A DNA stretch of 64,000 nucleotides, taken from the NCBI RefSeq assembly GCF_019823065.1, contig NZ_CP081966.1, forward strand, positions 1,767,501 through 1,831,500, in the 5' to 3' direction. Of this stretch, positions 22,473 to 30,150 are shown in pieces. Below the pieces are notes generated by a model. It was not told the origin of the DNA and ran no database searches. It saw nothing but the letters and a program-made list of their open reading frames with translations. How positions within the stretch are numbered: position 1 is the stretch's first letter; each line of letters begins with the position of its first letter. The translations under genes were made by a program, and so were the position numbers. This stretch comes from Pseudomonas mosselii (GTDB lineage: Bacteria; Pseudomonadota; Gammaproteobacteria; Pseudomonadales; Pseudomonadaceae).

Positions 22473-23705
22473 TCACTTGCTGGCGAGCAGATTGCGTAGC
22501 CGCTCGATGTGCTGCTTGGCGACTTCCGGCGGCACTGGCTTACCCTGCGGCTGAGGTGGCGGTGCTGCTGGTGGCCGCTCGTTTGGCGGGACGGGTGCCG
22601 ATGGCGCGTCTTTCTTGGCCCAGGCATTGAACTCGCCATGGATGGCGCGCTGGATGATGCCGAACAGATACCCCGCAGGATTGCGGATGCCATGACTGCT
22701 GCATCGTGCGGCCCAGTCGTCCAGCACGGCCTGTCTCAGCGCGGCATCGACCTGCTGCAATGCCACCCTGGCACCTGTCTGCTGCTCTGCCTTCAGTTCC
22801 GTGAAGCGCTTGGGCCATTGCAGATCGCCCAGCGCGCGCGCCTGCGCGGTAGTACGTACTTCATTAATACGACTACTACGTACTGTACGGGCCTGCTTCG
22901 GATTCCGAAGAGAGGCGTCTGGCGCGGGTTTCGCCCCTGCTTCGGATTCCGAAGACGGGTCGTCCGCATTCCGAAGAAGGCTCGATGCTCCTTCTTCGGA
23001 ATCGTGGGCGGCATCCTCCTGTGGATAACTTTCGGCGGCCGTGATGCCTTGGCTGGCGAGGCGTTCGGCCAGGACCTGTAGCCGCGACGGCAGTGTGCGT
23101 CCGGAGAGCATCGGATCTTCCGCGATCTCCTTGAGGGTGTTCAGACCGACCATCTGGACAGCCTTGGCCGAATGGCCGAGGGACTGGCTGACCAGTGCCA
23201 GGTAGTCGGCGTCGAGCTGCATGGCCTCGAAGGGCGTCAGTGGTTCATCGTGCAGAACGTAGAGGTTGCCGAGGATGCGGCCGGTCTTGGGGTCACGCCG
23301 TCGCCGTACCAGGCTCAACCATCGGGTGAGGCGCAACAGCGTCAACGCTCGGGCCACGGTTTCATGCGAGGCCTGCCCGGCGCAGGGCATCGACGCCAGC
23401 CAGGGTCGAAGCTGCTCATACGTCGGGAAGGCTGTCATGCCGTCGTCGTTGAGCATCAGCCGGAACACCTGCCAGGCGTTGCGCTCCAGCGGCGTCAGGC
23501 GACGGTCGAGGAACAGCCGCCGCGGCACGGTCTCGTGCCGGTTGCCGCTGAAGAGGAAGGCATCGCCTGACGTGGCGGGCGTCGGCGTAGGCACGGGTGC
23601 TGGCGCACTGGGGCTGGGCTTGGGCGCGAGGTCTTTCAGGGCAGCATCGAACAGATCCGCGAGTGCGACGGGGCCACGGCGTGGTGCGGTGTCGTCCACG
23701 GCCAT
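22473..23705 (-). CDS. STY4528 family ICE/pathogenicity-island replication protein
   Basis: A 410-residue protein I recognise as the STY4528 family (annotated as pathogenicity-island replication protein). The N-terminal part has DAFLFSGNRHETVPRRLFLDRRLTPLERNAWQVFRLML followed by a helix-turn-helix-like region (YEQLRPWLASMPCAGQASHETVARALTLLRLTRWLSLVRRRRD, about 95-140), which suggests DNA binding. A variable, S/E/D-rich stretch precedes a conserved C-terminal region (WPKRFTELKAEQQTGARVAL...GYLFGIIQRAIHGEFNAWA). The gene starts 3 bases after the DUF2857 stop and is probably in the same operon. A role in ICE replication is known only by annotation. Confidence 0.75.
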   Translation of the reverse strand: MAVDDTAPRRGPVALADLFDAALKDLAPKPSPSAPAPVPTPTPATSGDAFLFSGNRHETVPRRLFLDRRLTPLERNAWQVFRLMLNDDGMTAFPTYEQLRPWLASMPCAGQASHETVARALTLLRLTRWLSLVRRRRDPKTGRILGNLYVLHDEPLTPFEAMQLDADYLALVSQSLGHSAKAVQMVGLNTLKEIAEDPMLSGRTLPSRLQVLAERLASQGITAAESYPQEDAAHDSEEGASSLLRNADDPSSESEAGAKPAPDASLRNPKQARTVRSSRINEVRTTAQARALGDLQWPKRFTELKAEQQTGARVALQQVDAALRQAVLDDWAARCSSHGIRNPAGYLFGIIQRAIHGEFNAWAKKDAPSAPVPPNERPPAAPPPQPQGKPVPPEVAKQHIERLRNLLASK

Positions 23706-23708
23706 GGC

Positions 23709-24269
23709 TCAACCCAATCCCTGATCGACCCAGCTCTTGATCGAGGCCCAGACCACCGACAGAGGCAGCGACATGCCTTCGGCCAAGTCCATGGTAGCGT
23801 CGAGGATGGAGGTTTCGTCTTCGAGATCGACATTCCTGCTGCCGGTCACGGCCTTCCATTGCCGCCACAGCTCCGTGTCCTGTTTCTCGTCCAGCACGGG
23901 GTGGCGGCCCTTGCGCTTCGGCAGGCCGAGGATTTCGCGGCGAAGCGCCACCTCCTGGTGGGTCAGGCCATAGAACCGACTGACCATCTCGGTGCTCGCG
24001 CCCAGCCTGAGCATGCGATCGACCGTGGCGATTTCCTTCTCCACGTCCTGCGCCTGCTTGAGCAGTCGCCGGAGCACTTCGCGGTTGACCGTCACCGAGC
24101 ACCAGGAGACGTTAGCGTTGGCGAGCACGCTGATCAGCGCGGGATGCTTGAGGGCGTCCAGTTCTTCCTCGCCAAACCCCATCAGTTTGCACCGGCGCAG
24201 TTGCCCATTGCGCAGGTCATAGAGGGCCTGGGCGATGACGGCCTGGTTGAGTGGGTGTGGTGCGGACAT
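23709..24269 (-). CDS. DUF2857 family regulator, BisC-like
   Basis: A 186-residue protein of the DUF2857 family. LRNGQLRRCKLMGFGEEELDALKHPALI near the start and the central GASTEMVSRFYGLTHQEVALRREILGLPKRKGR are recognisable; the latter looks like a helix-turn-helix of FlhC type. In ICEclc the DUF2857 protein at this position (BisC) combines with the ParB-like BisD to activate the transfer-competence promoters. Here it lies 15 bases after the parB-like gene, in the same order, so the same role is likely but inferred. Confidence 0.75.
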   Translation of the reverse strand: MSAPHPLNQAVIAQALYDLRNGQLRRCKLMGFGEEELDALKHPALISVLANANVSWCSVTVNREVLRRLLKQAQDVEKEIATVDRMLRLGASTEMVSRFYGLTHQEVALRREILGLPKRKGRHPVLDEKQDTELWRQWKAVTGSRNVDLEDETSILDATMDLAEGMSLPLSVVWASIKSWVDQGLG

Positions 24270-24284
24270 GCTGGCCTCCCTCGC

Positions 24285-25943
24285 TCACATTCCAACGCCT
24301 TCAGCGCCGGCTTCAAGGTCGAGCAGGCGCCGGGCCAGCCGCAGCAGCCGGAACAGCTTGACCAGCGAGGTATCGCTCAATCGCTGGGCCGCATCACCCT
24401 GGCCGTGCAGCAGCGCCGGCAGTTCGATGACGATTTGCCCGTCGTGCAGGCCGACGTCGGCGGGCCGCTGACCGGCCAGGCACGCTAACAGCGCGAGGAC
24501 GGCACGGCCCAGCGGTGCCGAGCTTTGGGTGCGGGCCCGGCAGACGAAACCGATACCCTCTGCACGGTCATCAATGCACTCGTCCAGGTCTGCCTCGCCC
24601 GCGATTTCGCGGGCGAACTGTGCGATGTGGATGCGCAGGCGCTCGGCTGTGTCCACGCCGGGATCGATGTACCAGACATCGGAGATCGGATAGAGCCCGC
24701 CAGCCTGCACAGGGATGGACTGCAAGACACTCGCCGAGAAGTCGAGCGGCAGCGCATCACCCAACTGGTCGGCGACCATGCGCTGAATGGACTGGAGCCG
24801 TTCGGTCGTCGGTGCCGGCGAGACGATGTGCTCCCGAAGCAGATCGCCACCCACCGCAGGGTTGGCCGGACTTGCCTGGCTGGCATCCGTGTCGCTCTCG
24901 CGCGTCGAAGGCGTTGCCGCAGGTCGGCCTGCAGGCGGCGCTGCGGATGCAGCCCCTGCGATGGGTGGCGCAGTGTTGGCAGGTGGGCGCGCGATGGTTC
25001 CCGGCTCCGGCAACGCAGGCGGCGTCGATGGCGGCGTTGGGTCGCTGACCAAGGCGCGCTGCCGGCTCTCGGATTCGGTCATGTCCAGGGCGAGCACGTC
25101 GTAATCGACACCCAGCATCTCGGCCATCTGGCCGATCAGCTCGTCCTGTACACGCTGCGCGGAGAACTCGTCGGCCTGGACGTCGAATTGCGACAGCACT
25201 TCCTGGAAAAATTCGTCGAAGTCCTGAACCAGTGGGCGACCCTTGGCGTAGCGCTCCCACGCGAGCATGCAGGCTTTGCGCATGACCGACAGGCGTTCGA
25301 CCTGATGGCGACCGAGACCGCCATAGAGCACGGTGGGGATCGCGGGCAGGAGATACTGCACCGCGTCGTTCATGCGGCTGATGTGCGACTGTTGTACCGG
25401 GAAGCCATCGGCGGCGAGGCGGCGGGCCAGCTCGGACTGGCTCAAGGTGGTGCCGCTTTCTTGCTCGTAGAACTCGCGCGCCTTCTCGACGCCGAGGGCG
25501 CGCTCGATGAACGTGAGGCCCCCGCGCAATTCGTTCTCGGCCAAGTGGCCGGTCAACATGACGACTTCGCCGCGGCTGGGCCACGGCCGGAACAGGCACG
25601 ATACACGGAAAAACCGCTCGTCCTTGGTCTCTGACCATAGTTCGCGCAGGATCGCCAGCCGAGTATTTCCACCGTTGCGGATGATGTAGTGGGACTCACC
25701 TGGTCGGCGAGTGATGGCCGGCGCTGCGTCCAGACCGCGCTCGCGGATGGACGCCTTGATTTCCTCGTAGGCCGGGTTGCGTTTTTTCCTGGGATCGTGG
25801 TCGTAGGGGCGCAACTGATCTAGGGTCACGACCATGGGGGTGTCGGCGATCGGGTCGCTCAAGGTCGAGGCTGACGGGCCGCTGCGCTCGAACCCGGCCG
25901 CGAGCAGCTTGCCAGCCATCTGCTGGGAGGTGATCTCAGCCAT
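24285..25943 (-). CDS. parB: ParB-like ICE protein (PFGI-1 class), BisD-like
   Basis: A 552-residue protein with a ParB/Srx N-terminal domain: VVTLDQLRPYDHDPRKKRNPAYEEIKASIRERGLDAAPAITRR (about 38-80) and the IRNGGNTRLAILREL box (about 89-103). A middle region with QSELARRLAADGFPVQQSHISRM is a helix-turn-helix. A P/A/T-rich linker (about 305-385) joins it to a C-terminal domain not found in ordinary ParB, agreeing with ICE ParB family TIGR03764. The start at MAEITSQQM overlaps the end of the HicA-like gene by 8 bases. In ICEclc this protein (BisD) acts with DUF2857 as an activator; partition is the other possibility. Confidence 0.85.
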   Translation of the reverse strand: MAEITSQQMAGKLLAAGFERSGPSASTLSDPIADTPMVVTLDQLRPYDHDPRKKRNPAYEEIKASIRERGLDAAPAITRRPGESHYIIRNGGNTRLAILRELWSETKDERFFRVSCLFRPWPSRGEVVMLTGHLAENELRGGLTFIERALGVEKAREFYEQESGTTLSQSELARRLAADGFPVQQSHISRMNDAVQYLLPAIPTVLYGGLGRHQVERLSVMRKACMLAWERYAKGRPLVQDFDEFFQEVLSQFDVQADEFSAQRVQDELIGQMAEMLGVDYDVLALDMTESESRQRALVSDPTPPSTPPALPEPGTIARPPANTAPPIAGAASAAPPAGRPAATPSTRESDTDASQASPANPAVGGDLLREHIVSPAPTTERLQSIQRMVADQLGDALPLDFSASVLQSIPVQAGGLYPISDVWYIDPGVDTAERLRIHIAQFAREIAGEADLDECIDDRAEGIGFVCRARTQSSAPLGRAVLALLACLAGQRPADVGLHDGQIVIELPALLHGQGDAAQRLSDTSLVKLFRLLRLARRLLDLEAGAEGVGM

Positions 25944-26184
25944 GGCCGCCTCCCTGCGCTTGGTATCGGGCCTCGCGCTCGGCGCGGCGGATTTGCGCAC
26001 GGGCATTCAGGGTCGCCCGGTGGTCGCTTGCCGTCGAGCTGGTGTAGATCGCGGCGCAGCCAGGCTTGGTGAACTTGAGGTGGCCGCCAGGCGTGCGTTT
26101 GACGTGCCAACCTTCGCCAACCGCGAACTCGATCAGGGCGCGAAGCCGCTTGTGGCCTCGGGCTAGCTCATGTGCGTTCGCCAT
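25936..26184 (-). CDS. HicA-like small protein between parA and parB (shi-like)
   Basis: An 82-residue basic protein. LIEFAVGEGWHVKRTPGGHLKFTKPGC (about 18-44) has the shape of the HicA/YcfA double-stranded-RNA-binding fold: the glycine pair, then a histidine (GGH) that is catalytic in HicA mRNA interferases. No HicB-type antitoxin is next to it. It overlaps parA by 17 bases and parB by 8, so all three are translated from one message. In ICEclc the gene between parA and parB is called shi; its role is not known to me. It could be an RNA-binding regulator rather than a toxin. Confidence 0.7.
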   Translation of the reverse strand: MANAHELARGHKRLRALIEFAVGEGWHVKRTPGGHLKFTKPGCAAIYTSSTASDHRATLNARAQIRRAEREARYQAQGGGHG

Positions 26185-27043
26185 GGGACCTCCCGGCATC
26201 AAGAGGGTGTGGCGGACGGCCGGACACCATGGCAAATCGGTGCCGCCATTGCGGAAATAGTTCGTCTGCGAGGCCGCGCATGGTGTCGAGCGCGGCGAGG
26301 GCGACTCTGCCCGGCGGCTGGCGGTATTCGACCCGATGCACTGGCAATCCGCGCGTAGCTGCACGCGGATACGCCTCGATGGCCGGCACGTCGGTGGCCA
26401 GCACGCGGATGCCGGCGTGGTCCTGGAAAAGATCGCGCAGGGCCTGCTGGATCAGCCGTGCATTGGCTGACACAGGGTGGACGCGATTGATGAGCAGATG
26501 CAGAGGTGGAGGCTCGATGCCCAGGTGCCGGTAGGGCGCAATGTCTTCGAGCAACTGCATGGTGCCGCGCCGCAGCTCGCGCGCCGCGAGAATTTCCGGG
26601 GTCACGGGCGACAGCGCGAGGTTGGAGGCGAGCACCGCCATCTCCAGCAGCACCGAGCGCGCACCTTGGGTGTCGATCAGCACCAGGTCATAGAGAGGCG
26701 CCAGGACCGGCAAGAGATGGCGCAACCGTAGGCGCCCATCCGGCGTGTGCAGCAGCAAAGTGTTCAGCTCGCCTCGGTGGTCGTTGGAGAGCACCAAGTC
26801 CAGGCCCTCGATGTTCGTGCGGGACACAAGCAGCCCGAGGTCGCGCTCGTTGAAGGCCAGCAACTCGTAGATGCCACCAGGTGCGCGGTGGCCTAGCTCG
26901 TAGTACGAGGACAAGGTGGGCTGCACGTCGAGGTCGAGCAGCAGTACACGCAGCCCCGCGTCCGCGGCAAGCCCGCCGAGGTTCGCGGCCGTGGTGGTCT
27001 TGCCGACGCCACCTTTGGTTGAAATGATGGATACGACCTGCAT
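26168..27043 (-). CDS. parA: ParA/Soj family partition ATPase of ICE
   Basis: A 291-residue deviant-Walker ATPase: MQVVSIISTKGGVGKTTTAANLGGLAA (P-loop at about 9-17), LLDLDVQPTLS (about 36-46) and LVLIDTQGARS for the later motifs. Because the Walker A lysine pair KGGVGKTT is complete, it should be an active ParA that moves DNA or positions it with the ParB-like protein. It starts 42 bases after alpA. ICE soj/parA genes are reported to help maintain the excised circle; that is family knowledge, not shown here. Confidence 0.9.
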   Translation of the reverse strand: MQVVSIISTKGGVGKTTTAANLGGLAADAGLRVLLLDLDVQPTLSSYYELGHRAPGGIYELLAFNERDLGLLVSRTNIEGLDLVLSNDHRGELNTLLLHTPDGRLRLRHLLPVLAPLYDLVLIDTQGARSVLLEMAVLASNLALSPVTPEILAARELRRGTMQLLEDIAPYRHLGIEPPPLHLLINRVHPVSANARLIQQALRDLFQDHAGIRVLATDVPAIEAYPRAATRGLPVHRVEYRQPPGRVALAALDTMRGLADELFPQWRHRFAMVSGRPPHPLDAGRSHGERT

Positions 27044-27085
27044 GGCGTTCTCCGTGTGAGGATGGGAAGTCCGCTGGAGAACGGG

Positions 27086-27298
27086 TCAGGCCCGGTTGTT
27101 GACGCGCTCGGCGATCCACTGATCGATCTCGATGGAGTCCCAACCGACCGCGCGCACGCCCAGGCGCAGCGCCTTCGGGAACAGGCCTTTGCGCATCAGG
27201 TTGTAGATGTGGGCGCGTTTGAAACCCGACTTGGTTTCGACTTCATCAAGCCGCAGGATGCGGCGCTCGCTTGCGGGCAGTGCAGGTGTTTGCGACAT
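27086..27298 (-). CDS. alpA: AlpA family transcriptional regulator/excisionase-like protein
   Basis: A 70-residue winged/MerR-type helix-turn-helix protein: RILRLDEVETKSGFKRAHIYNLMRKGLFPKALRLG, then VGWDSIEIDQWIAER, the classic AlpA pattern. I prefer the ATG at 27298 (AGGAG 7 bases before it) over the ATG at 27346, which lacks an SD. In ICEclc alpA is the first gene of the regulatory operon and is targeted by BisR and BisDC. A candidate operator with ATTGCA repeats lies 74-103 bases upstream. Confidence 0.85.
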   Translation of the reverse strand: MSQTPALPASERRILRLDEVETKSGFKRAHIYNLMRKGLFPKALRLGVRAVGWDSIEIDQWIAERVNNRA

Positions 27299-27352
27299 GG
27301 CGGTCACTCCTGAACGCTCAGTGGCGTTTGTTGGCGTGACCTCCATTCAATA

Positions 27353-27380
27353 GACATGGATGGGAAAAGACATTGCAAAT
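27353..27380 (-). promoter_or_regulatory. candidate alpA promoter (low certainty)
   Basis: On the minus strand TTGCAA (27375-27380) lies about 18 bases before TCTATT, about 50 bases upstream of the chosen ATG. The -35-like box is part of the ATTGCA palindrome, so a protein bound there would touch the polymerase. Confidence 0.35.
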
Positions 27381-27401
27381 GCAATCTCCGCGATTGCACA
27401 T
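27372..27401. promoter_or_regulatory. ATTGCA repeat operator between bisR-like gene and alpA
   Basis: ATTGCA-AA-TGCAAT (27372-27385) is a perfect inverted repeat with a 2-base spacer. Its left half recurs as ATTGCACAT at 27393-27401 (first copy ATTGCAAAT at 27372-27380), 21 bp away, two helical turns. Confidence 0.55.
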
Positions 27402-27416
27402 ACAAGATGGAAAACC

Positions 27417-28169
27417 TCAGACTGTTGCGCTACGCAGCCGGCGTCTGGCCGTGGCGAACTTGCCGTTTAGCGTCCGCTCCGCGATCCCCATTGCGCCGCT
27501 GTGATGGGCGACCAACGCGCTGACCACCGCCTCCTGCGTCTTGAAGCTGGAGTACGGAACGCCGGAAGGCGACTGGCCGAGCATCAGGTCCAGCATGCTG
27601 CCGATGATGTTCAGGTAGGTGGCTTCGGCGCGATCACTGATCAGGCACTGTGCGCCAGCAGAGGGCGCCATCTGCTTGAGAAGCGCTCCGTGCTTTTCCT
27701 GCAGCTCATGCAGTTGGCGTTTGTACTGGTCCAAGGTGGACTTCAGGGCCAGGCGCTCGACTAGCATCGCCTGCCCAGTTTCCACCGAGATGAAGGGATG
27801 GGCGATGCGCTCGCTCCGGGAGAAAAGGAAGCACGGTCGTTGCTCGGGATAGTGCTGGCGCATCCAGCGCTTCAGATCGACGTGGCGCACCGTCAGATCA
27901 GGGGAGTCGATCAGCGCGGAATCGCGCGTCGTGATGCCGTTCCGTCCGAAGGGCAGTTCTCCATTGAGGATGCCGTCGAAGATGCGTTCGGTGCAAAGCC
28001 GCAGCTCGTCACAACGTGGACAGTCCAACGACTGCGGCAGGCGCCTTGGCGACGAAATCGAAGCCAGGATCACCTGCTCGTATCGCAGCAGCCCGGCCCA
28101 GCGGATGGACGCTTCGATCGGGCGATAGAACACCTTTGATGTTGGTGCATCATTCTTGTTCTCGTGCAT
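27417..28169 (-). CDS. BisR-like ICE regulator (250 aa)
   Basis: Lies directly upstream of alpA in the same direction, with the length (about 250 residues) of BisR of ICEclc, the regulator that turns on alpA. No familiar DNA-binding domain is evident by eye. Visible are a basic middle (VRHVDLKRWMRQHYPEQRPCFLF), a coiled coil (about 135-170, ERLALKSTLDQYKRQLHELQEKHGALLKQM) and a conserved-looking C-terminal helix region ending GIAERTLNGKFATARRRLRSATV, which could contact DNA. GGAG lies 7 bases before the ATG. The BisR identity rests on position and size. Confidence 0.7.
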   Translation of the reverse strand: MHENKNDAPTSKVFYRPIEASIRWAGLLRYEQVILASISSPRRLPQSLDCPRCDELRLCTERIFDGILNGELPFGRNGITTRDSALIDSPDLTVRHVDLKRWMRQHYPEQRPCFLFSRSERIAHPFISVETGQAMLVERLALKSTLDQYKRQLHELQEKHGALLKQMAPSAGAQCLISDRAEATYLNIIGSMLDLMLGQSPSGVPYSSFKTQEAVVSALVAHHSGAMGIAERTLNGKFATARRRLRSATV

Positions 28170-28808
28170 GCTCCGTCTCCTTCCAGGAGAAGAACTACAT
28201 GACCGACTCCTTTGTCGCCGACCTCATGGTCGGCCTGTCGCTTGTGTAGGAAGTGGGTCCCGAAGGCCGCTTCGTCATGTGGTTTGAATACTTCTCACCA
28301 GTTCGCGCAACTGGTAGTCGTCGTGTGTTCGATGTGCAAAAATCATCGATCAGAAGGTCGAGCATCGGGACGTAGGCTCGACAGCGACGCTCACGCTATC
28401 AGGGTCGTGAGAAGTTACGGTTTCTGCAAAACCGTCTAGGTATGACCTGATATGCCAGCGGTCTCAGGAAGCGTGAGGGGGCCGCAATCGTCCTCGAATG
28501 TCCAGTCGGACGCAGCAAACCGGCGCCTGTCATGCTTGCCCCGTCATCCTGATATATCGACAAAGAATCGTGTGCGGAAACGCGGTGGCCAGCATGCGCG
28601 TTCTTTCAAAGGAGCTTGACCAGAAGGTCGCCTGTGAGTTGTGGTGCAGGCGTTCCTAGGTGGCATCCGAGCTGTGCCATCACCAGAACCATCTGCCTGA
28701 TCGTCTTCGCGGTGATGGATGCGGGGCAGACGACCGGGCGTGGATGATGAGTTCGAGGGAGTTGCCTACGACGATGTACCGATCGTGGGTCTGGTGTGCT
28801 GAGTGCAG

Positions 28809-28839
28809 CTCTTTGGACGTCTGTGGAACTCTTTGGACG
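28809..28839 (+). repeat. two direct repeats CTCTTTGGACG near the ICE right end
   Basis: Copies at 28809-28819 and 28829-28839, 20 bp from start to start, so on nearly the same face of the helix, about 105-135 bp from the attachment copy. Spacing and position fit arm-type integrase, excisionase or regulator sites. Confidence 0.5.
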
Positions 28840-28845
28840 AATTTG

Positions 28846-28874
28846 TTGCCGAGGACGAAAAACAAGGCTACAAT
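28846..28874 (+). promoter_or_regulatory. outward-facing sigma70 promoter candidate (Pcirc-like)
   Basis: TTGCCG (28846-28851), 17-base spacer, TACAAT (28869-28874), pointing toward the attachment site 69 bases away. In ICEclc a promoter called Pcirc at this end reads out of the element and drives the integrase gene only after circularisation; this one is placed to do the same. Confidence 0.55.
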
Positions 28875-28942
28875 TGAGGTCTTCGCTGGCCAGCCCAACG
28901 AAGAAAGTGATTGGGAAACAACGACTTACTGTCCTAGTACAC

Positions 28943-28960
28943 GTCTCGTTTCCCGCTCCA
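28943..28960 (+). other. ICE attachment site (attR), 18-bp tRNA-Gly 3' end copy
   Basis: GTCTCGTTTCCCGCTCCA equals the last 18 bases of the intact tRNA-Gly at 29099-29116; identity stops on both sides. It is the known ICEclc-family target. The rest of a tRNA does not precede it, so the element lies to its left, and the complete tRNA copy is expected at the other end of the ICE. Confidence 0.9.
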
Positions 28961-29040
28961 GTTTTAACGCATCGTTCCGACGGTGCCGGTGCTGAAGGTC
29001 GTCAAGGCGCTTCAGGCTACATGCGGTAAAGCTTCACCCT

Positions 29041-29116
<76 letters not shown>

Positions 29117-29123
29117 CATTGAA

Positions 29124-29156
29124 AACGCCACTTCTTTTGAAGTGGCGTTTTTTTTT
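29124..29156 (+). terminator. Rho-independent terminator after tRNA-Gly
   Basis: AACGCCACTTC-TTTT-GAAGTGGCGTT followed by a run of Ts, 7 bases after the tRNA. It ends the tRNA transcript and would also stop transcription from the ICE outward promoter in the integrated state. Confidence 0.9.
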
Positions 29157-29364
29157 GCTCGCGTGGTTGGTTTTTGGGGCGAGCTGGCTCAGCACACCTA
29201 TCAATTTTGCTAGTTGGCGAATGTCGTCTGAGGGCGTACAACGGCATGGCGCTACTCGTTACGTGCCCGATGTTCGTACTCATACCATCAGTTATTACTC
29301 TGTCGGGGGAGAATGTTGGGCGCGCCTGATCCCACTCCATTCTGCCTTGAACAAGGAAGGAGCA

Positions 29365-29589
29365 ATGACCGTGACGATCGAAAAGACGGATTTGGAAGTC
29401 CAGCTGGAGATATGTAAACGGGCGGTCGATGCGTGGAGGCGTTATGAAGAAAGTAAAGGGCAGCAGCCCCCTTCTCAGGTAGAACGACTTCGACTGGAAG
29501 CAGAGTTCTTATGTTCTTCGGCGCATCATTTTTTCGGGGGTAAGGCTAGGATTCCCCCTGATTTGCTAGATCGTGATTTGGCGGAGTGA
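29365..29589 (+). CDS. small protein of unknown function (74 aa)
   Basis: MTVTIEKTDLEVQLEICKRAVDAWRRYEESKGQQPPSQVERLRLEAEFLCSSAHHFFGG... is predicted to be two helices joined by a QPP loop, no signal or membrane part. The strong SD AAGGAAGGAG 4 bases before the ATG argues for a real gene. Codon use and GC are lower than in the flanking core genes, so it may have come in with an earlier insertion at this tRNA. No family recognised. Confidence 0.55.
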   Translation: MTVTIEKTDLEVQLEICKRAVDAWRRYEESKGQQPPSQVERLRLEAEFLCSSAHHFFGGKARIPPDLLDRDLAE

Positions 29590-29620
29590 ATTCACTTGTC
29601 CCGCTCAGGTGATTGGGGTT

Positions 29621-29641
29621 CCCGGCCCAAATGGGGCCGGG
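29621..29641. terminator. hairpin between the 74-residue gene and the PA2817-like gene
   Basis: CCCGGCCC-AAAT-(G)GGGCCGGG between two convergent genes; no long T run on either side, so it is a weak terminator call. Confidence 0.4.
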
Positions 29642-29652
29642 ATGCATCTACA

Positions 29653-30063
29653 TCAGTGAATATCACCCTGAGCAGGCTTGGCTAGCAGTTGCTTTTCTTG
29701 GTGCCAATCAAACGCTTCGCCGTTCTGCTCTGCCTCGTAGCGTCGCTCTTCCAGCGTCTGGTAAAGCTCCAGCTCGTCATCCGGCATGAAATGCAAGCAA
29801 TCCCCACCAAAGAACCACAGCAGATCACGCGGTACCAGATGGGCGATCTGGGGATAGCGCTGGATCACCTGGCAGATCAGGTCCTGGCCCAGGTACTGGC
29901 TTTGCAGCGGGTCCTGCGGCAGCAGGGTGAGCAGTTCGTCGAAGCGCTCGAGGAACAGGGCGTGGCTTTCCTCCGGGACCTGTTCGGCTTCACCCAGCGC
30001 GGCCAGGATGGTGCGCAGGTGGTGGAGCAGTTGCAGGTGGTATTCCAGGTGGGGGTTGGCCAT
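29653..30063 (-). CDS. PA2817 family protein
   Basis: A 136-residue acidic helical protein found next to the PA2815-type acyl-CoA dehydrogenase gene in Pseudomonas; I recognise YHLQLLHHLRTILAALGEAEQVPEESHALFLERFDELLTLLPQDPLQSQYLGQDLICQVIQRYPQ and the FFGGDCLHFMPDDE block. No function is known to me. It is the first recognised core gene after the tRNA. The ATG at 30063 is chosen because the longer frame runs through the REP repeat upstream. Confidence 0.85.
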   Translation of the reverse strand: MANPHLEYHLQLLHHLRTILAALGEAEQVPEESHALFLERFDELLTLLPQDPLQSQYLGQDLICQVIQRYPQIAHLVPRDLLWFFGGDCLHFMPDDELELYQTLEERRYEAEQNGEAFDWHQEKQLLAKPAQGDIH

Positions 30064-30150
30064 GGCGGCGGTCCTCGGGGTGGTTGAAACGGGGGGCGGA
30101 GTATACGCCGGTTTTGCATAGGCTGGCAGCGTAGCTGCCTGTGCTGGCCT

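Larger units (their letters stand above)
28170..28942. other. 773-base right-end region of the ICE
   Basis: No credible gene: short ORFs on both strands lack SD and family features. It is less GC-rich than the rest of the ICE. It holds the bisR-like leader, including a GCCGACC-TCAT-GGTCGGC hairpin near 28220, two direct repeats CTCTTTGGACG (28809-28819 and 28829-28839), and an outward-facing promoter candidate (28846-28874). Confidence 0.6.

Noticed and set aside
25936..26184. HicAB toxin-antitoxin pair
   Set aside because: No HicB-like partner on either side; only a solitary HicA-like fold is supported.
28199..28249. 16-codon plus-strand frame behind AGGAG, antisense to the bisR-like leader
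   Set aside because: Too short to support, and its codons coincide with the GCCGACC/GGTCGGC hairpin; probably chance.
1..28942. Insertion sequences or cargo genes (resistance, catabolism) within the ICE part
   Set aside because: No transposase or known cargo gene was found in this part; cargo, if any, lies left of the window.
28660..28995. 111-residue plus-strand frame running across the attachment site
   Set aside because: It would join ICE and chromosome, has no SD and ends in tRNA-derived sequence; chance frame.
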